Source: Eubacteriales bacterium
Lineage (GTDB): Bacteria; Bacillota; Clostridia; Christensenellales; MB2-83
Direction: 5' to 3'
Length of the DNA: 44,802 nucleotides
Assembly (NCBI GenBank): GCA_018385275.1
Contig: JAHAZM010000061.1
Span: 1-44,802 of the forward strand
Part shown: piece by piece, positions 24,331-32,822 of the stretch
Position numbering within the stretch: position 1 is the first letter of the stretch
Layout: each line of letters starts with the position of its first letter
Notes under the pieces: generated by a model
The model's input: the letters and a program-made list of their open reading frames with translations, nothing else
The model's database searches: none
What the model was told of the DNA's origin: nothing
Position numbers and translations under genes: made by a program

Positions 24331-26178
24331 ATGAGCCTTCTGGAACAAGTGAATTCACCTGCCGATATTAAGAATCTCTCCGTCGCGGAACTGAAACTCC
24401 TTGCCGCGGAGATCCGTCAGTTCATGATCGAAACGATACGGGAAAACGGAGGTCATCTGGCTTCCAATCTGGGAGTCGTGGAACTGACGCTGGCGCTGTA
24501 TTACGTCTTTGATTTTCCCACGGACAAGCTGGTTTGGGACGTGGGACATCAATGCTATGTTCACAAAATCATTACGGGCCGCCGCGAGCAATTTTCCACG
24601 CTGCGCAAGCAAGGCGGCATCAGCGGATTTCCGCAGCGGGACGAAAGCGAGTACGACGCGTTCGATACGGGTCACAGCGGCACGGCGCTTTCCGCGGCGA
24701 CGGGCTTCGCTGCGGCGCGGGATTATAAGGGCGAAACGCATGAAGTCGTTGCCGTCGTCGGCGACGGCGCGTTTGCCGGAGGCATGAATTTTGAAGCGAT
24801 CAATGCCCTTGGAGAGTTCAAAAACAAGATCATCGTAGTGCTCAATGATAACGAAATGAGCATTTCCCGGAACGTCGGCGCTTTTTCGGAGAAATTCTTT
24901 AAGCTGCGCACCAATAAACGATACGAGAGTTTCAAGAGCAGTCTGGAGCGTTTTCTGGGAAAGGGCAGCGGCGCCTCCCGATTTACGAAAAAACTCAAGG
25001 ATGCCGTTCGTTTCCTGTTTATTCCGGGCCAGTTTTTTGACGAACTGGGCCTGAAATATATCGGGATCACCGATGGTCACGATATTGAAAAATTGATCGA
25101 TATCCTCCGCCGCGCCAAAGAGGAAAAATACAGCTGCGTCGTTCACGCCATCACGCAAAAAGGCAAGGGCTTCGATGCGGCGGAGGCCGATCCCGAGCAA
25201 TATCACGGCGTGGCGCCTTTCTGCCTTGAAAACGGCGAAACGTCCGAAAAGAAGGGCTTTTCAGCACTTGCCGGAGACGAACTCTGCCGTCTGGCGTCAG
25301 AGGATGAGCGCGTAGTAGCCGTCAGCGCCGGCATGATTTGCGGTACCGGTCTGACGAAATTCAAAGAGCAGTTCCCCGGCTGCGTGTATGATGTGGGCAT
25401 TTGCGAGCAGCAGGCGGCCACGATGTCGGCGGCGCTGGCCGTCAGCGGTCTCAAACCGTTTTTCGCGGTCTATTCGACTTTCTTACAGCGGTGTTACGAT
25501 CAGATCCTGGAGGATATTTGCTTGGCCAAGACAAACGTCACGCTGCTCATCGACCGCGCGGGACTCAACGGCGAAGACGGAAAGACTCATCAGGGGATCT
25601 ATGACGTCGCGCTGCTGCGCAGTATGCCGGGTATGTCGATCATGGCGCCTTCGACAGAGGAGGAGCTTCGCGAGATGATCCGCCTCGCGCACGACGGAAC
25701 GGGCGCTTATGCGATCCGTTATCCGAAAAGCGCTTATTTCAATCCCTATCCGCATACGCCGGTGGAATACGGCAAGTGGCAGGTTGTCAGCGCCGGTCAG
25801 GATATCGCGATCGTGACTTTCGGCGCCATGCTGGGTCTGACCGCCCGCATCATGGAGAAACTGAAAGAAAGGGCCGTTTATCCCACGTTAATCAACGCGC
25901 GCTTCCTCAAACCCATCGACGAAGAAGAAACGCGCAAACTGCAGCGTTATAAGGACGTCGTTGTCATCGAGGACAATATTGCCGTAGGCGGTTTGGCCGA
26001 CGCGCTTGAGGGGTTCTTTTCGGAAAACGACGTGCACGGCGTCAACGTTCATCGCTTCTGTGTGCCCGATCGTCCGATCGCGCATGCGAGCGTTGAGGAG
26101 CAGCAGCGGGAGCTTCGTTTGGACGAGAACGGGATCCTGGAACGGATCATGGAGATCTGCGGAGAAAAAAGGATTTGA
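24331..26178 (+). CDS. dxs: 1-deoxy-D-xylulose-5-phosphate synthase
   Basis: 615 aa, full length. Thiamine-diphosphate motif GDGAFAGGMNFEAIN at about residue 144 with VLNDNEMSIS about 30 residues on, GHQCYVHKIITGR near residue 72, and the transketolase-like pyrimidine and C-terminal domains (DRAGLNGEDGKTHQG near residue 409). It condenses pyruvate with glyceraldehyde-3-phosphate to DXP, the first step of the MEP isoprenoid pathway and a source of thiamine and pyridoxal precursors. It follows oapA by 12 bp and its stop overlaps the tlyA start (TTGA), so oapA-dxs-tlyA are co-transcribed. No other isoprenoid gene (for example ispA, usually upstream of OLE) is in the window. Confidence 0.97.
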   Translation: MSLLEQVNSPADIKNLSVAELKLLAAEIRQFMIETIRENGGHLASNLGVVELTLALYYVFDFPTDKLVWDVGHQCYVHKIITGRREQFSTLRKQGGISGFPQRDESEYDAFDTGHSGTALSAATGFAAARDYKGETHEVVAVVGDGAFAGGMNFEAINALGEFKNKIIVVLNDNEMSISRNVGAFSEKFFKLRTNKRYESFKSSLERFLGKGSGASRFTKKLKDAVRFLFIPGQFFDELGLKYIGITDGHDIEKLIDILRRAKEEKYSCVVHAITQKGKGFDAAEADPEQYHGVAPFCLENGETSEKKGFSALAGDELCRLASEDERVVAVSAGMICGTGLTKFKEQFPGCVYDVGICEQQAATMSAALAVSGLKPFFAVYSTFLQRCYDQILEDICLAKTNVTLLIDRAGLNGEDGKTHQGIYDVALLRSMPGMSIMAPSTEEELREMIRLAHDGTGAYAIRYPKSAYFNPYPHTPVEYGKWQVVSAGQDIAIVTFGAMLGLTARIMEKLKERAVYPTLINARFLKPIDEEETRKLQRYKDVVVIEDNIAVGGLADALEGFFSENDVHGVNVHRFCVPDRPIAHASVEEQQRELRLDENGILERIMEICGEKRI

Positions 26179-26936
26179 GACTGGACGTTTATTTAGTGGA
26201 AAGCGGCCTGATGTCGGGCCGTGACAGAGCCAAAGAAAAAATCAGGAACGGCGAGGTACTGGTCAACGGAAAGACCTGCGGCACGCCGTCTTTTCCTATA
26301 TCGGAGCAGGATAAGATCGAGCTGATCGGAGAAAACTACTTCAGCCGGGGAGAGCGCAAGCTGGAACACGCTTTTGCGCGCTTCGATCTGTCCTGCGCCG
26401 GAAAGATCTGCCTTGACGTCGGAGCTTCCACCGGAGGCTTTACCTATTGTATGCTGAATCGCGGCGCCGCGGCCGTTTACGCCGTGGACGTCGGCAGCGG
26501 TCAGCTCCGCGAGGAACTCCGGCGCGATCCGCGCGTTCATAATCTGGAGAATCAAAACGCCCGTTTCCTTACGCCGTCCATGATCGGCGGCGCGCCCGTT
26601 CCTTTTATCGTGATGGACGTGTCGTTTATCTCTCAATGCCTGATCCTGCCCGCGGCGGTTTCCTGCCTGACCGACGACGGCGATATGGTTACGCTGCTCA
26701 AACCCCAGTTCGAGTGCGGCGGCGGTCGGCACAAACACGGCGTGATCAAAGATGCGCGCCTGCATCTTCAGGCGCTGGAAACGGTCGGCGCCGCGCTACG
26801 GAGTCTCCGCTGTTATGTGAAAGAGGCCGCGGTTTCGCCGATCCGCGGCGGCGACGGAAACACGGAGTATCTGCTGCATATCCGGAGGGGAAATATCCCG
26901 TTTGATTGCAAGGAGCTGTTCCGCGATTTGCGATAA
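26175..26936 (+). CDS. tlyA: TlyA-family rRNA 2'-O-methyltransferase (S4 domain plus FtsJ-like domain)
   Basis: 253 aa with a TTG start at 26175 overlapping the dxs stop by 3 nt; GGAG lies 12 nt upstream, and the resulting MRLDVYLVESGL is the normal family beginning. S4 RNA-binding domain at residues 1-60 (DRAKEKIRNGEVLVNG), then a Rossmann methyltransferase domain with SAM-binding DVGASTGGFT at 81-90 and catalytic-lysine region LLKPQFECGG. Often annotated as hemolysin A; characterised TlyA proteins methylate ribose in 16S and/or 23S rRNA. Its place between dxs and nadK is widely conserved in Bacillota. Confidence 0.93.
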   Translation: MRLDVYLVESGLMSGRDRAKEKIRNGEVLVNGKTCGTPSFPISEQDKIELIGENYFSRGERKLEHAFARFDLSCAGKICLDVGASTGGFTYCMLNRGAAAVYAVDVGSGQLREELRRDPRVHNLENQNARFLTPSMIGGAPVPFIVMDVSFISQCLILPAAVSCLTDDGDMVTLLKPQFECGGGRHKHGVIKDARLHLQALETVGAALRSLRCYVKEAAVSPIRGGDGNTEYLLHIRRGNIPFDCKELFRDLR

Positions 26937-26940
26937 AAAC

Positions 26941-26962
26941 TGTATATACATTTTTCTATACA
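26941..26962. repeat. TGTATATACA palindrome and TATACA repeat upstream of nadK
   Basis: TGTATATACA (26941-26950) is a perfect palindrome and TATACA recurs at 26957-26962, immediately upstream of the nadK -35 box. It could be an operator, perhaps for ArgR encoded in the same unit, but the match to an ARG box is not strong. Confidence 0.35.
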
Positions 26963-26968
26963 TTTTAC

Positions 26969-26997
26969 TTGTATTTTTTTTCGCGGTCATGTATAAT
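26969..26997 (+). promoter_or_regulatory. Sigma-A-type promoter for nadK-argR-recN-spoIVB
   Basis: TTGTAT (26969-26974), 17-bp spacer, TATAAT (26992-26997), inside the tlyA-nadK gap. Confidence 0.8.
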
Positions 26998-27027
26998 AAA
27001 ACAAAAGATACAGGAGAAAAGGGCGAC

Positions 27028-27840
27028 ATGAACGTTTTCGTATACGGCGACAGTGCCAATCCGGCCACGTCGCAGGCCGCAAAACCCATCTTGGAAATTC
27101 TGCGCCGACGCTGCGTTACGGCGGTGGCGCAGCCCGGTCTGGGCGACGGTCTGACGCTTGAGCACATGTTGGATGCTGAAATCCTGTCCCGTACGGATCT
27201 GATCATCTGCCTGGGCGGCGATGGCACGATCATGCGGGCGGCGCGTCTTCAACTGGGGCACGCGGTCCCCATTCTCGGCGTGAATACAGGCCGCGTCGGT
27301 TTTCTGGCCGGGATCGAACCAAGCGAGATCCAGGAGGGCGTCAACGCCGCCATCGACGGCAAAGGCGTCGTGGAAGAGCGACTGGTCCTGCGCGCCTCGG
27401 CGTCGTCCTGGGAAGCTTTTGCCATCAACGACGTCAGTTTGAACAAAGCGCCCGACAGAAGTCTCCTGTCTTTTGAGGTGCGCTGTGACGGTGAAATGAT
27501 GTGCCGCTTCCGCGCCGACGGCGCGGTCGTGGCTTCGCCGACCGGTTCGACGGCGTATTCGCTTTCGGCCGGCGGTCCGATCGCCATGCCGAACGCCGAT
27601 TGTATCATCATGACGCCTTTATGCGCGCATACGCTGGGCGCGGGCAGCATCGTCATCAACGGAAGTTCCGTTTTATCACTGTGCGCCGACGCTCCGACGC
27701 CGGTATTCGTCGACGGTATCGCGATGCCGCCGTGCGACCGGATCGAGGTCAAAAAGGCGGATTTTACCGCTAAGATCATCAGATTGTACGAGCGGGATTA
27801 TTATTCGCTTTTACACAAAAAACTCAGTATCAAAGATTGA
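27028..27840 (+). CDS. nadK: NAD kinase
   Basis: 270 aa from the ATG at 27028, with AGGAG upstream; the track start at 26902 would run through the promoter and tlyA end. Diagnostic motifs: GGDGT at residues 63-67, GVNTGRVGFLAGIEPSE near residue 88, and the conserved SPTGSTAYSLSAGGPI near residue 171. It phosphorylates NAD+ to NADP+ with ATP or polyphosphate in the cytosol. Own promoter upstream; argR follows after 15 bp. Length is typical for short clostridial forms. Confidence 0.95.
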   Translation: MNVFVYGDSANPATSQAAKPILEILRRRCVTAVAQPGLGDGLTLEHMLDAEILSRTDLIICLGGDGTIMRAARLQLGHAVPILGVNTGRVGFLAGIEPSEIQEGVNAAIDGKGVVEERLVLRASASSWEAFAINDVSLNKAPDRSLLSFEVRCDGEMMCRFRADGAVVASPTGSTAYSLSAGGPIAMPNADCIIMTPLCAHTLGAGSIVINGSSVLSLCADAPTPVFVDGIAMPPCDRIEVKKADFTAKIIRLYERDYYSLLHKKLSIKD

Positions 27841-27855
27841 AAGGCGGTTACCGTT

Positions 27856-28308
27856 ATGAAATCAGCCAGACAGGCGGCTATCCATGAAATCATCGATACC
27901 ATGCCCATTCAGACGCAGGACGAACTGGCGGATGAACTGGTCAAACGCGGCTTTTATGTAACGCAGGCGACGATCTCCCGCGATATCAAGGATCTTCGTC
28001 TCGTGAAGATTATCGGCGACGACGGGATCCAGAAATACGCCACCAGCGAGAAGGAAGAGCAGGGGATCGCTCAGCGTTTTCATCGGATGTTTACCGAGTC
28101 CGTTCTCAGTATTCGCACGGCCGGGACTCTTATCGTCATCAAAACTATCAGCGGCACGGCCAACAGCGCCGCGCTGGTGATCGATTCCATGAAACTGCCG
28201 GAGATTCTCGGCTGCATTGCCGGAGACGACACGATCTTCGTAGCGGTCACCTCCGAAGACAAAGCCAGTCAATGCGTAGCGCGTTTTTTGAAAATGCTCA
28301 GGTCGTGA
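27856..28308 (+). CDS. argR: Arginine repressor ArgR/AhrC
   Basis: 150 aa. N-terminal winged helix with the family signature ATISRDIKDLRLVKI at residues about 38-52, and a C-terminal hexamerisation/arginine-binding domain containing GTANSAALVID and the hallmark IAGDDTIFVAV. Binds ARG boxes when arginine is bound and regulates arginine synthesis and catabolism. Context: the argR-recN pair downstream of dxs-tlyA is conserved across Bacillota. RBS AAAGGCGG before the ATG; recN begins 6 bp after its stop. Confidence 0.95.
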   Translation: MKSARQAAIHEIIDTMPIQTQDELADELVKRGFYVTQATISRDIKDLRLVKIIGDDGIQKYATSEKEEQGIAQRFHRMFTESVLSIRTAGTLIVIKTISGTANSAALVIDSMKLPEILGCIAGDDTIFVAVTSEDKASQCVARFLKMLRS

Positions 28309-28314
28309 TGCGAT

Positions 28315-30021
28315 ATGCTTGAAAGGCTTTCCATTGAGAATATTGCCCTGATTGACAAGCTCGAGGTTGAATTCAGCCGCGGGCTCAATGTTTTGACGGG
28401 AGAAACCGGCGCCGGGAAGTCCATTATCATCGATTCCCTGAGTTTGGCACTGGGCGGCCGCGCGGACAGAGAACTGATTTCTTCCGGCAGCCAGAGCGCG
28501 CGGGTTTCCGCTTTTTTTGATATATCGGGGCAAAGCCTTGTTGCGGATCTGCTGGAGAAGTACGGGTTGAGCGCCGGAAGCGAGCTGATGCTGACGCGCG
28601 AGCTTTCCGCCGACGGAAAAAACGTCTGCCGTATCAACGGCCGGATCGTGACGCTCGGGATCCTGCGCGAGATCACGGCGCATTTGGTGGATATTTACGG
28701 ACAGCATGAACATCAATCGCTCCTCGACAGCGAAAACCATCTGTCGTTTTTGGATAATTATGCCCATGCCGATCTGCGCGCTGCTAAGCAGAGCGTTGCC
28801 GAGGCCTATGCCGCGTGGACGGAAGCGAAGGCGAAACTGAAAGCCCGTTTTTCTTCGCCGGAAGAGCGCAATCGCGCCGTCGAACTGCTCGATTATCAGA
28901 TCCGGGAGATCGAGAACGCTGGCCTGCATCTCGACGAGGACGAAGAGCTCCGTCAGCAGCGGCTTATGCTTCAGAACGCCAGAAAGATTTCGGAAACGCT
29001 GAACAAGGTCTGCGATCGCCTGTTCCGGGGAACGGAAAAGAGCAAACCCGCTTCCGAGGCGATCCGCCGTTCCGCCGCGTCGCTGGAGCAGTTGACGCCT
29101 TTCAGCGAGGAGTTCGGCTCGGCGGCGTCCAAACTCGACGAGCTGTTTTACATGCTGGAGGATATCCGGGAGTCGCTTGAGGCTAAAACCGAGGAAATCA
29201 GCGACGATCCGACGACGCTTGAGCGGGTCGAAGATCGTATCGATGAGATCAATTCTCTGAAGCGGAAATACGGGAAAACCATCGAGGACATTTTTGCTTA
29301 TCAGCAAAAATGCAGCGACGAATTAGCGGAGATCCGGAATTCCGAAGCGGAATTTGAGCATAATAAAGAAGAAGAAAAAAAGCGCAGGGACGAACTGCGC
29401 GCGCTGTCTCTTGCGCTTTCCGAAAAGCGTCACGACGTCGCCCGCATTTTTACCGACGAACTGATCCGACAGCTCAATGAGGTCGGCATGAAAAACGTTC
29501 GTTTTGAAGTGCGCTTCAACGACGCGGCCGCCGGCGAGTCGTATACCGAAAACGGACTGGATACGGCGGAGTTTCTGTTCAGCGCCAATCTCGGACAGGA
29601 CGTCAAACCGCTGGCCAGGATCATCAGCGGCGGCGAGCTCTCCCGTTTTATGCTGGCCGTGAAAAGCATTACGGCGGCGGTGGATCGTATCCCGACGATG
29701 ATCTTTGATGAGATCGACACGGGCATCAGCGGGAAAATGGCACAGATCATCGGACGGAAGATCGCCAGGATCGCCTCGGTGCGCCAGGTGATCTGCATCA
29801 CGCATCTGCCGCAGATCGCTTCCATGGCGGACCGGCATTATTTTATCGAGAAGAACGTGGTCGGACAGCGCACGGTCTCGACGCTGCGGCTGCTGGACGG
29901 GGACGGCAGAGTCTGCGAGATCGCCCGTTTGGCCGGAGGAGACTGCACGGCGGAAGGAAAAGCGCACGCCGTTTCGATTCTGAACGCCGCCGATGATTTC
30001 AAAAAAACGATAAAATTCTAA
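28315..30021 (+). CDS. recN: DNA repair protein RecN
   Basis: 568 aa, full length. SMC-like architecture: Walker A GETGAGKS at residues 29-36, coiled-coil arms rich in Glu/Lys/Arg around residues 150-370 (EEEKKRRDELRALSLAL), ABC signature ISGGELSRFML near residue 440 and Walker B MIFDEIDTGISG from residue 462. RecN acts early in double-strand break repair, tethering DNA ends. It is in the nadK-argR-recN-spoIVB unit. The start at 28315 lacks a strong ribosome binding site (GTGATGCGAT), so translation may be coupled to argR. Confidence 0.95.
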   Translation: MLERLSIENIALIDKLEVEFSRGLNVLTGETGAGKSIIIDSLSLALGGRADRELISSGSQSARVSAFFDISGQSLVADLLEKYGLSAGSELMLTRELSADGKNVCRINGRIVTLGILREITAHLVDIYGQHEHQSLLDSENHLSFLDNYAHADLRAAKQSVAEAYAAWTEAKAKLKARFSSPEERNRAVELLDYQIREIENAGLHLDEDEELRQQRLMLQNARKISETLNKVCDRLFRGTEKSKPASEAIRRSAASLEQLTPFSEEFGSAASKLDELFYMLEDIRESLEAKTEEISDDPTTLERVEDRIDEINSLKRKYGKTIEDIFAYQQKCSDELAEIRNSEAEFEHNKEEEKKRRDELRALSLALSEKRHDVARIFTDELIRQLNEVGMKNVRFEVRFNDAAAGESYTENGLDTAEFLFSANLGQDVKPLARIISGGELSRFMLAVKSITAAVDRIPTMIFDEIDTGISGKMAQIIGRKIARIASVRQVICITHLPQIASMADRHYFIEKNVVGQRTVSTLRLLDGDGRVCEIARLAGGDCTAEGKAHAVSILNAADDFKKTIKF

Positions 30022-30098
30022 TCGACGCTATATTTACCTCTCATATTTTGCTTTCAGAAGCAAATGCTAATGGAGTAGCGAGCAGATGGGAGGGAAAA

Positions 30099-31361
30099 AT
30101 GAAGAATAAAAAAATATACGGACTGGTCCTGGCTTTGGTCCTGTCCGTGCTCGGGAGCATGGCTCCGATACAACAGCTTTCTCAATTGCCGTCTCATATT
30201 TATTTGTTTGAGAAACAGCAGACGACGTACGATCTGATGTCGCCGTTTGCCGTGGAATGCGACGGAGGAGAAAGCCTTTCTGTTTTTTTGGAGAGTTATG
30301 CGCCGGGAGACAATTCGTATTCGATCAAAAGTATCAAAGAAGGAACGCAGAACGTCCGTATCACGGTCGGCGCGCTGACGTTAAAAACCATCACGGTCAA
30401 CGTGATCCGGGAAAAGACGCTGATCCCCGGCGGCAAGGCGGTCGGGATCGCGATGCGGGCCGAAGGAGCGCTCGTCGTATCCGGCGATGAGATCCGCACT
30501 TCGGACGGAAAAAAGGTCTGTCCGGCCAAGGAAGGGGGCCTGCGTCCCGGTGACGTAATAAAAAGGATCAACGGCGTGGAGATTCAGAGCGCCGAGCATT
30601 TGATCGAACTGATTAATACCGGGAACGGGCAGACGATCGAAGTTATTTTTGAAAGAGAAGGACGGCAGAAGCGTACGCTGGTCAAACCGGTCCTGGATGC
30701 CGATACAGGGAAATACCGTTTCGGCATTTGGGTGAAGGACAGTTCCGTCGGGATCGGGACGCTGACCTATTATGATCCGGCGACGGGGATGTACGCGTCG
30801 CTGGGTCATCCGATCTGCGATGCGGAAACCGGCGCCGTTATGTCGGTCCGGAACGGCGAACTGCTTCCCTGCAGTATCATTGACGTCGTCCGCGGCGCCG
30901 TCGGCGCTCCGGGGGAAATCAAAGGGATCTTCAATTCTTTTTTGCCGGCGATGGGGACGATCCTGCTGAATTGTGAATTCGGCTTGTACGGCAAAAGCTA
31001 TCAGGCGATCACCAGCTCGGTTTACCCGGAGGGACTTCCCATCGGGAGCCGATACAGCGTTCACACCGGACCGTGCACGATCATCACCTCGGTAGACGCT
31101 TTCGGAGAAAAAGAATACGCCGCCGAGATCGTCAGTTTGACCCGGCAGGAGAGTCAGGCGTCGAAAAGCATGGTGATCCGTGTGACGGACGCGCGGCTGC
31201 TGGATAAAACCGGCGGGATCGTGCAGGGCATGAGCGGCAGTCCGGTGATTCAGGACGGGCATATCATCGGGGCTGTCACGCACGTTTTTGTCAACGACCC
31301 CACTCAGGGATACGCCGTTTATATCGATTGGATGCTGCCTCAGACCGGATCGGTCGAATAG
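30099..31361 (+). CDS. spoIVB: SpoIVB serine peptidase (S55 family), sporulation checkpoint protease
   Basis: 420 aa from the ATG at 30099, preceded by GGGAGGGA; the track start at 30048 is upstream of that site. Single N-terminal membrane anchor/signal (residues 6-23), a PDZ domain (about 105-205, with GGLRPGDVIKRINGVEI), and the S55 peptidase domain with the His-containing SLGHPICDAETG and the catalytic-serine GMSGSPVIQDGHIIGAVTHV. Known: in Bacillus the forespore secretes SpoIVB to trigger processing of pro-sigma-K in the mother cell. Its presence is the main evidence that this organism makes endospores. In most Bacillota spo0A follows directly; here a MATE gene on the other strand follows instead. 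Confidence 0.94.
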   Translation: MKNKKIYGLVLALVLSVLGSMAPIQQLSQLPSHIYLFEKQQTTYDLMSPFAVECDGGESLSVFLESYAPGDNSYSIKSIKEGTQNVRITVGALTLKTITVNVIREKTLIPGGKAVGIAMRAEGALVVSGDEIRTSDGKKVCPAKEGGLRPGDVIKRINGVEIQSAEHLIELINTGNGQTIEVIFEREGRQKRTLVKPVLDADTGKYRFGIWVKDSSVGIGTLTYYDPATGMYASLGHPICDAETGAVMSVRNGELLPCSIIDVVRGAVGAPGEIKGIFNSFLPAMGTILLNCEFGLYGKSYQAITSSVYPEGLPIGSRYSVHTGPCTIITSVDAFGEKEYAAEIVSLTRQESQASKSMVIRVTDARLLDKTGGIVQGMSGSPVIQDGHIIGAVTHVFVNDPTQGYAVYIDWMLPQTGSVE

Positions 31362-31365
31362 AGAA

Positions 31366-31399
31366 AAGCTGCGGGAGTTCAGGCTTCCGCAGCTTCTTT
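31366..31399. terminator. Terminator after spoIVB, shared with the end of the MATE gene
   Basis: AAGCTGCGGGAG (31366-31377), 6-nt loop, CTTCCGCAGCTT (31384-31395), a 12-bp stem with one G-T pair, followed by CTTTGTTT on the plus strand and flanked by AAAA on the left. It overlaps the last codons of the convergent MATE gene. Confidence 0.85.
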
Positions 31400-32770
31400 G
31401 TTTCCAAAATCGCGCGTGACGTTACGGATCCATCGGTCTCCTCGTACCCGCAGAAAACAGATCAGCGCTTTGAGCGGCTCGTCCAGTTTCATGAACAGCA
31501 GGACAAGATAGGCCGGCCAGTGAAAAATCGCGCTGACGAGCAGGGAGAGGGGCACGGAGACGAGCCACAGGCACCCAAGTTCGCTCAACAGACAGAACCG
31601 CGTGTCGCCTGCGCCGCGCAGGATCCCCACGATGTACAGCGCGGAAAACGATATGAAGAAAACGATCACGGCCAGCACGCGGATCATTTGCCGCGTGAGC
31701 TCTTTCGTTGCGTCCGGAATGCTGTAGAAATTGATGATCGGTTCGCACAGCAGCAGGAGCAGGGCGCCGGACAGGAGCCCGAGCGCCAGCGCGACGATCT
31801 GAAAATATTTCGCGTAACGGCGCGTTCGTTCATAATCGTTGGCGCCGATGGATTTTCCGATGATGACGGCGGCGGAATTCGCGACGCCGAAAATCACGAC
31901 CGTGCAGAGCTGCTGAACCATCGAGGCAATGGAGTTGGCCGCGACCGGATCGCCGGTTTCATAAGAGATATGCCCGATGACGGAAGCCTGGATCGTCACG
32001 CCCAAAGACCAGAGCGTTTCGTTGAGAAATACCGGCAGTCCGTGCCGCACCAGATCGAGCGCCAGCGTTTTATTGAAAAAAAGCAGATGCCGCGGCCGGA
32101 AACACAGCTTTTTGTCGATCAGGAAAACATAGACGCAGACGACGATGAACTCGACGCTTCGCGCGATCAGCGTGGCGTAGGCCGCGCCGCGGATCCCCAG
32201 CGCGGGAAACCCCAGATTGCCGAAAATCAGGCAGTAGTTGAAAAATCCGTTCAGCAAGAGCGAAACCAGATTCAGGACGACCGATATCTTTATGATTTCA
32301 AGCGAGCGCAGCAGAAACAGCGTGGTACAGCTCAGTCCGAAAAGAAAGTACGAGTATCCGATGACACGCAGGTATTCCGCGCCCCGCAGGATGCGCTCCG
32401 GGTCGTCGGTATACAGAGACATGACGAATTCCGGCGCCAGAAGGACGAACCCGCCGATCAGCAACGAAAACAGAAAGGCCACTTTCAAAATGATGGAGAA
32501 AATATGACGAATAGCGACGAGATCCTTTTTGCCCCAGTATTGACTGGACAGGACGATGCCCGCTCCGGATAGCCCGAAGCAGATCATGGACATGATGAAA
32601 AACGGCTGATTGGCCAGGGATGCCGCAGACAGGAGCGTGCCCGTATCGTCCGCGCGCCCCAGCATCACCGTGTCCAGCATATTGATGCAGAAATTCAGCA
32701 GATTCTGCAGAGCCAGCGGGATGCTGATCGTCAGAAGAGATTTCAGTAAAATACTTTTTTTAATAAGCAA
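31379..32770 (-). CDS. MATE-family efflux transporter
   Basis: 463 aa with twelve predicted membrane helices in two bundles, typical of MATE proteins (NorM/DinF-like): SIPLALQNLLNFCINMLDTVMLGR in the first helix and SLANQPFFIMSMICFGLSGAG in the second are family-like. It exports cationic drugs or metabolites in exchange for Na+ or H+; substrate unknown. The start is uncertain: the track uses TTG at 32770, which lies in the T-tract of the preceding gene's terminator with no ribosome binding site visible. No better in-frame start lies close upstream, so either an unusual start or a start a few codons inside is used. Confidence 0.85.
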   Translation of the reverse strand: MLIKKSILLKSLLTISIPLALQNLLNFCINMLDTVMLGRADDTGTLLSAASLANQPFFIMSMICFGLSGAGIVLSSQYWGKKDLVAIRHIFSIILKVAFLFSLLIGGFVLLAPEFVMSLYTDDPERILRGAEYLRVIGYSYFLFGLSCTTLFLLRSLEIIKISVVLNLVSLLLNGFFNYCLIFGNLGFPALGIRGAAYATLIARSVEFIVVCVYVFLIDKKLCFRPRHLLFFNKTLALDLVRHGLPVFLNETLWSLGVTIQASVIGHISYETGDPVAANSIASMVQQLCTVVIFGVANSAAVIIGKSIGANDYERTRRYAKYFQIVALALGLLSGALLLLLCEPIINFYSIPDATKELTRQMIRVLAVIVFFISFSALYIVGILRGAGDTRFCLLSELGCLWLVSVPLSLLVSAIFHWPAYLVLLFMKLDEPLKALICFLRVRGDRWIRNVTRDFGNKEAAEA

Positions 32771-32807
32771 AAACCGGGCCGGGTACGCAATGCGACGCGT
32801 ACCCGGC
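32768..32807 (-). terminator. Terminator of the amino-acid-kinase gene
   Basis: Minus strand: GCCGGGTACGC (32807-32797), 8-nt loop, GCGTACCCGGC (32788-32778), then CCGGTTTTTG. The T-run overlaps the proposed start of the MATE gene. Confidence 0.88.
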
Positions 32808-32822
32808 GGTTTCTGCTGTGCG

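Noticed and set aside
26902-27027. N-terminal hydrophobic extension of NAD kinase in the ORF track
   Set aside because: It spans the end of tlyA and the nadK promoter; NAD kinases are cytosolic and the ATG at 27028 is preceded by AGGAG.
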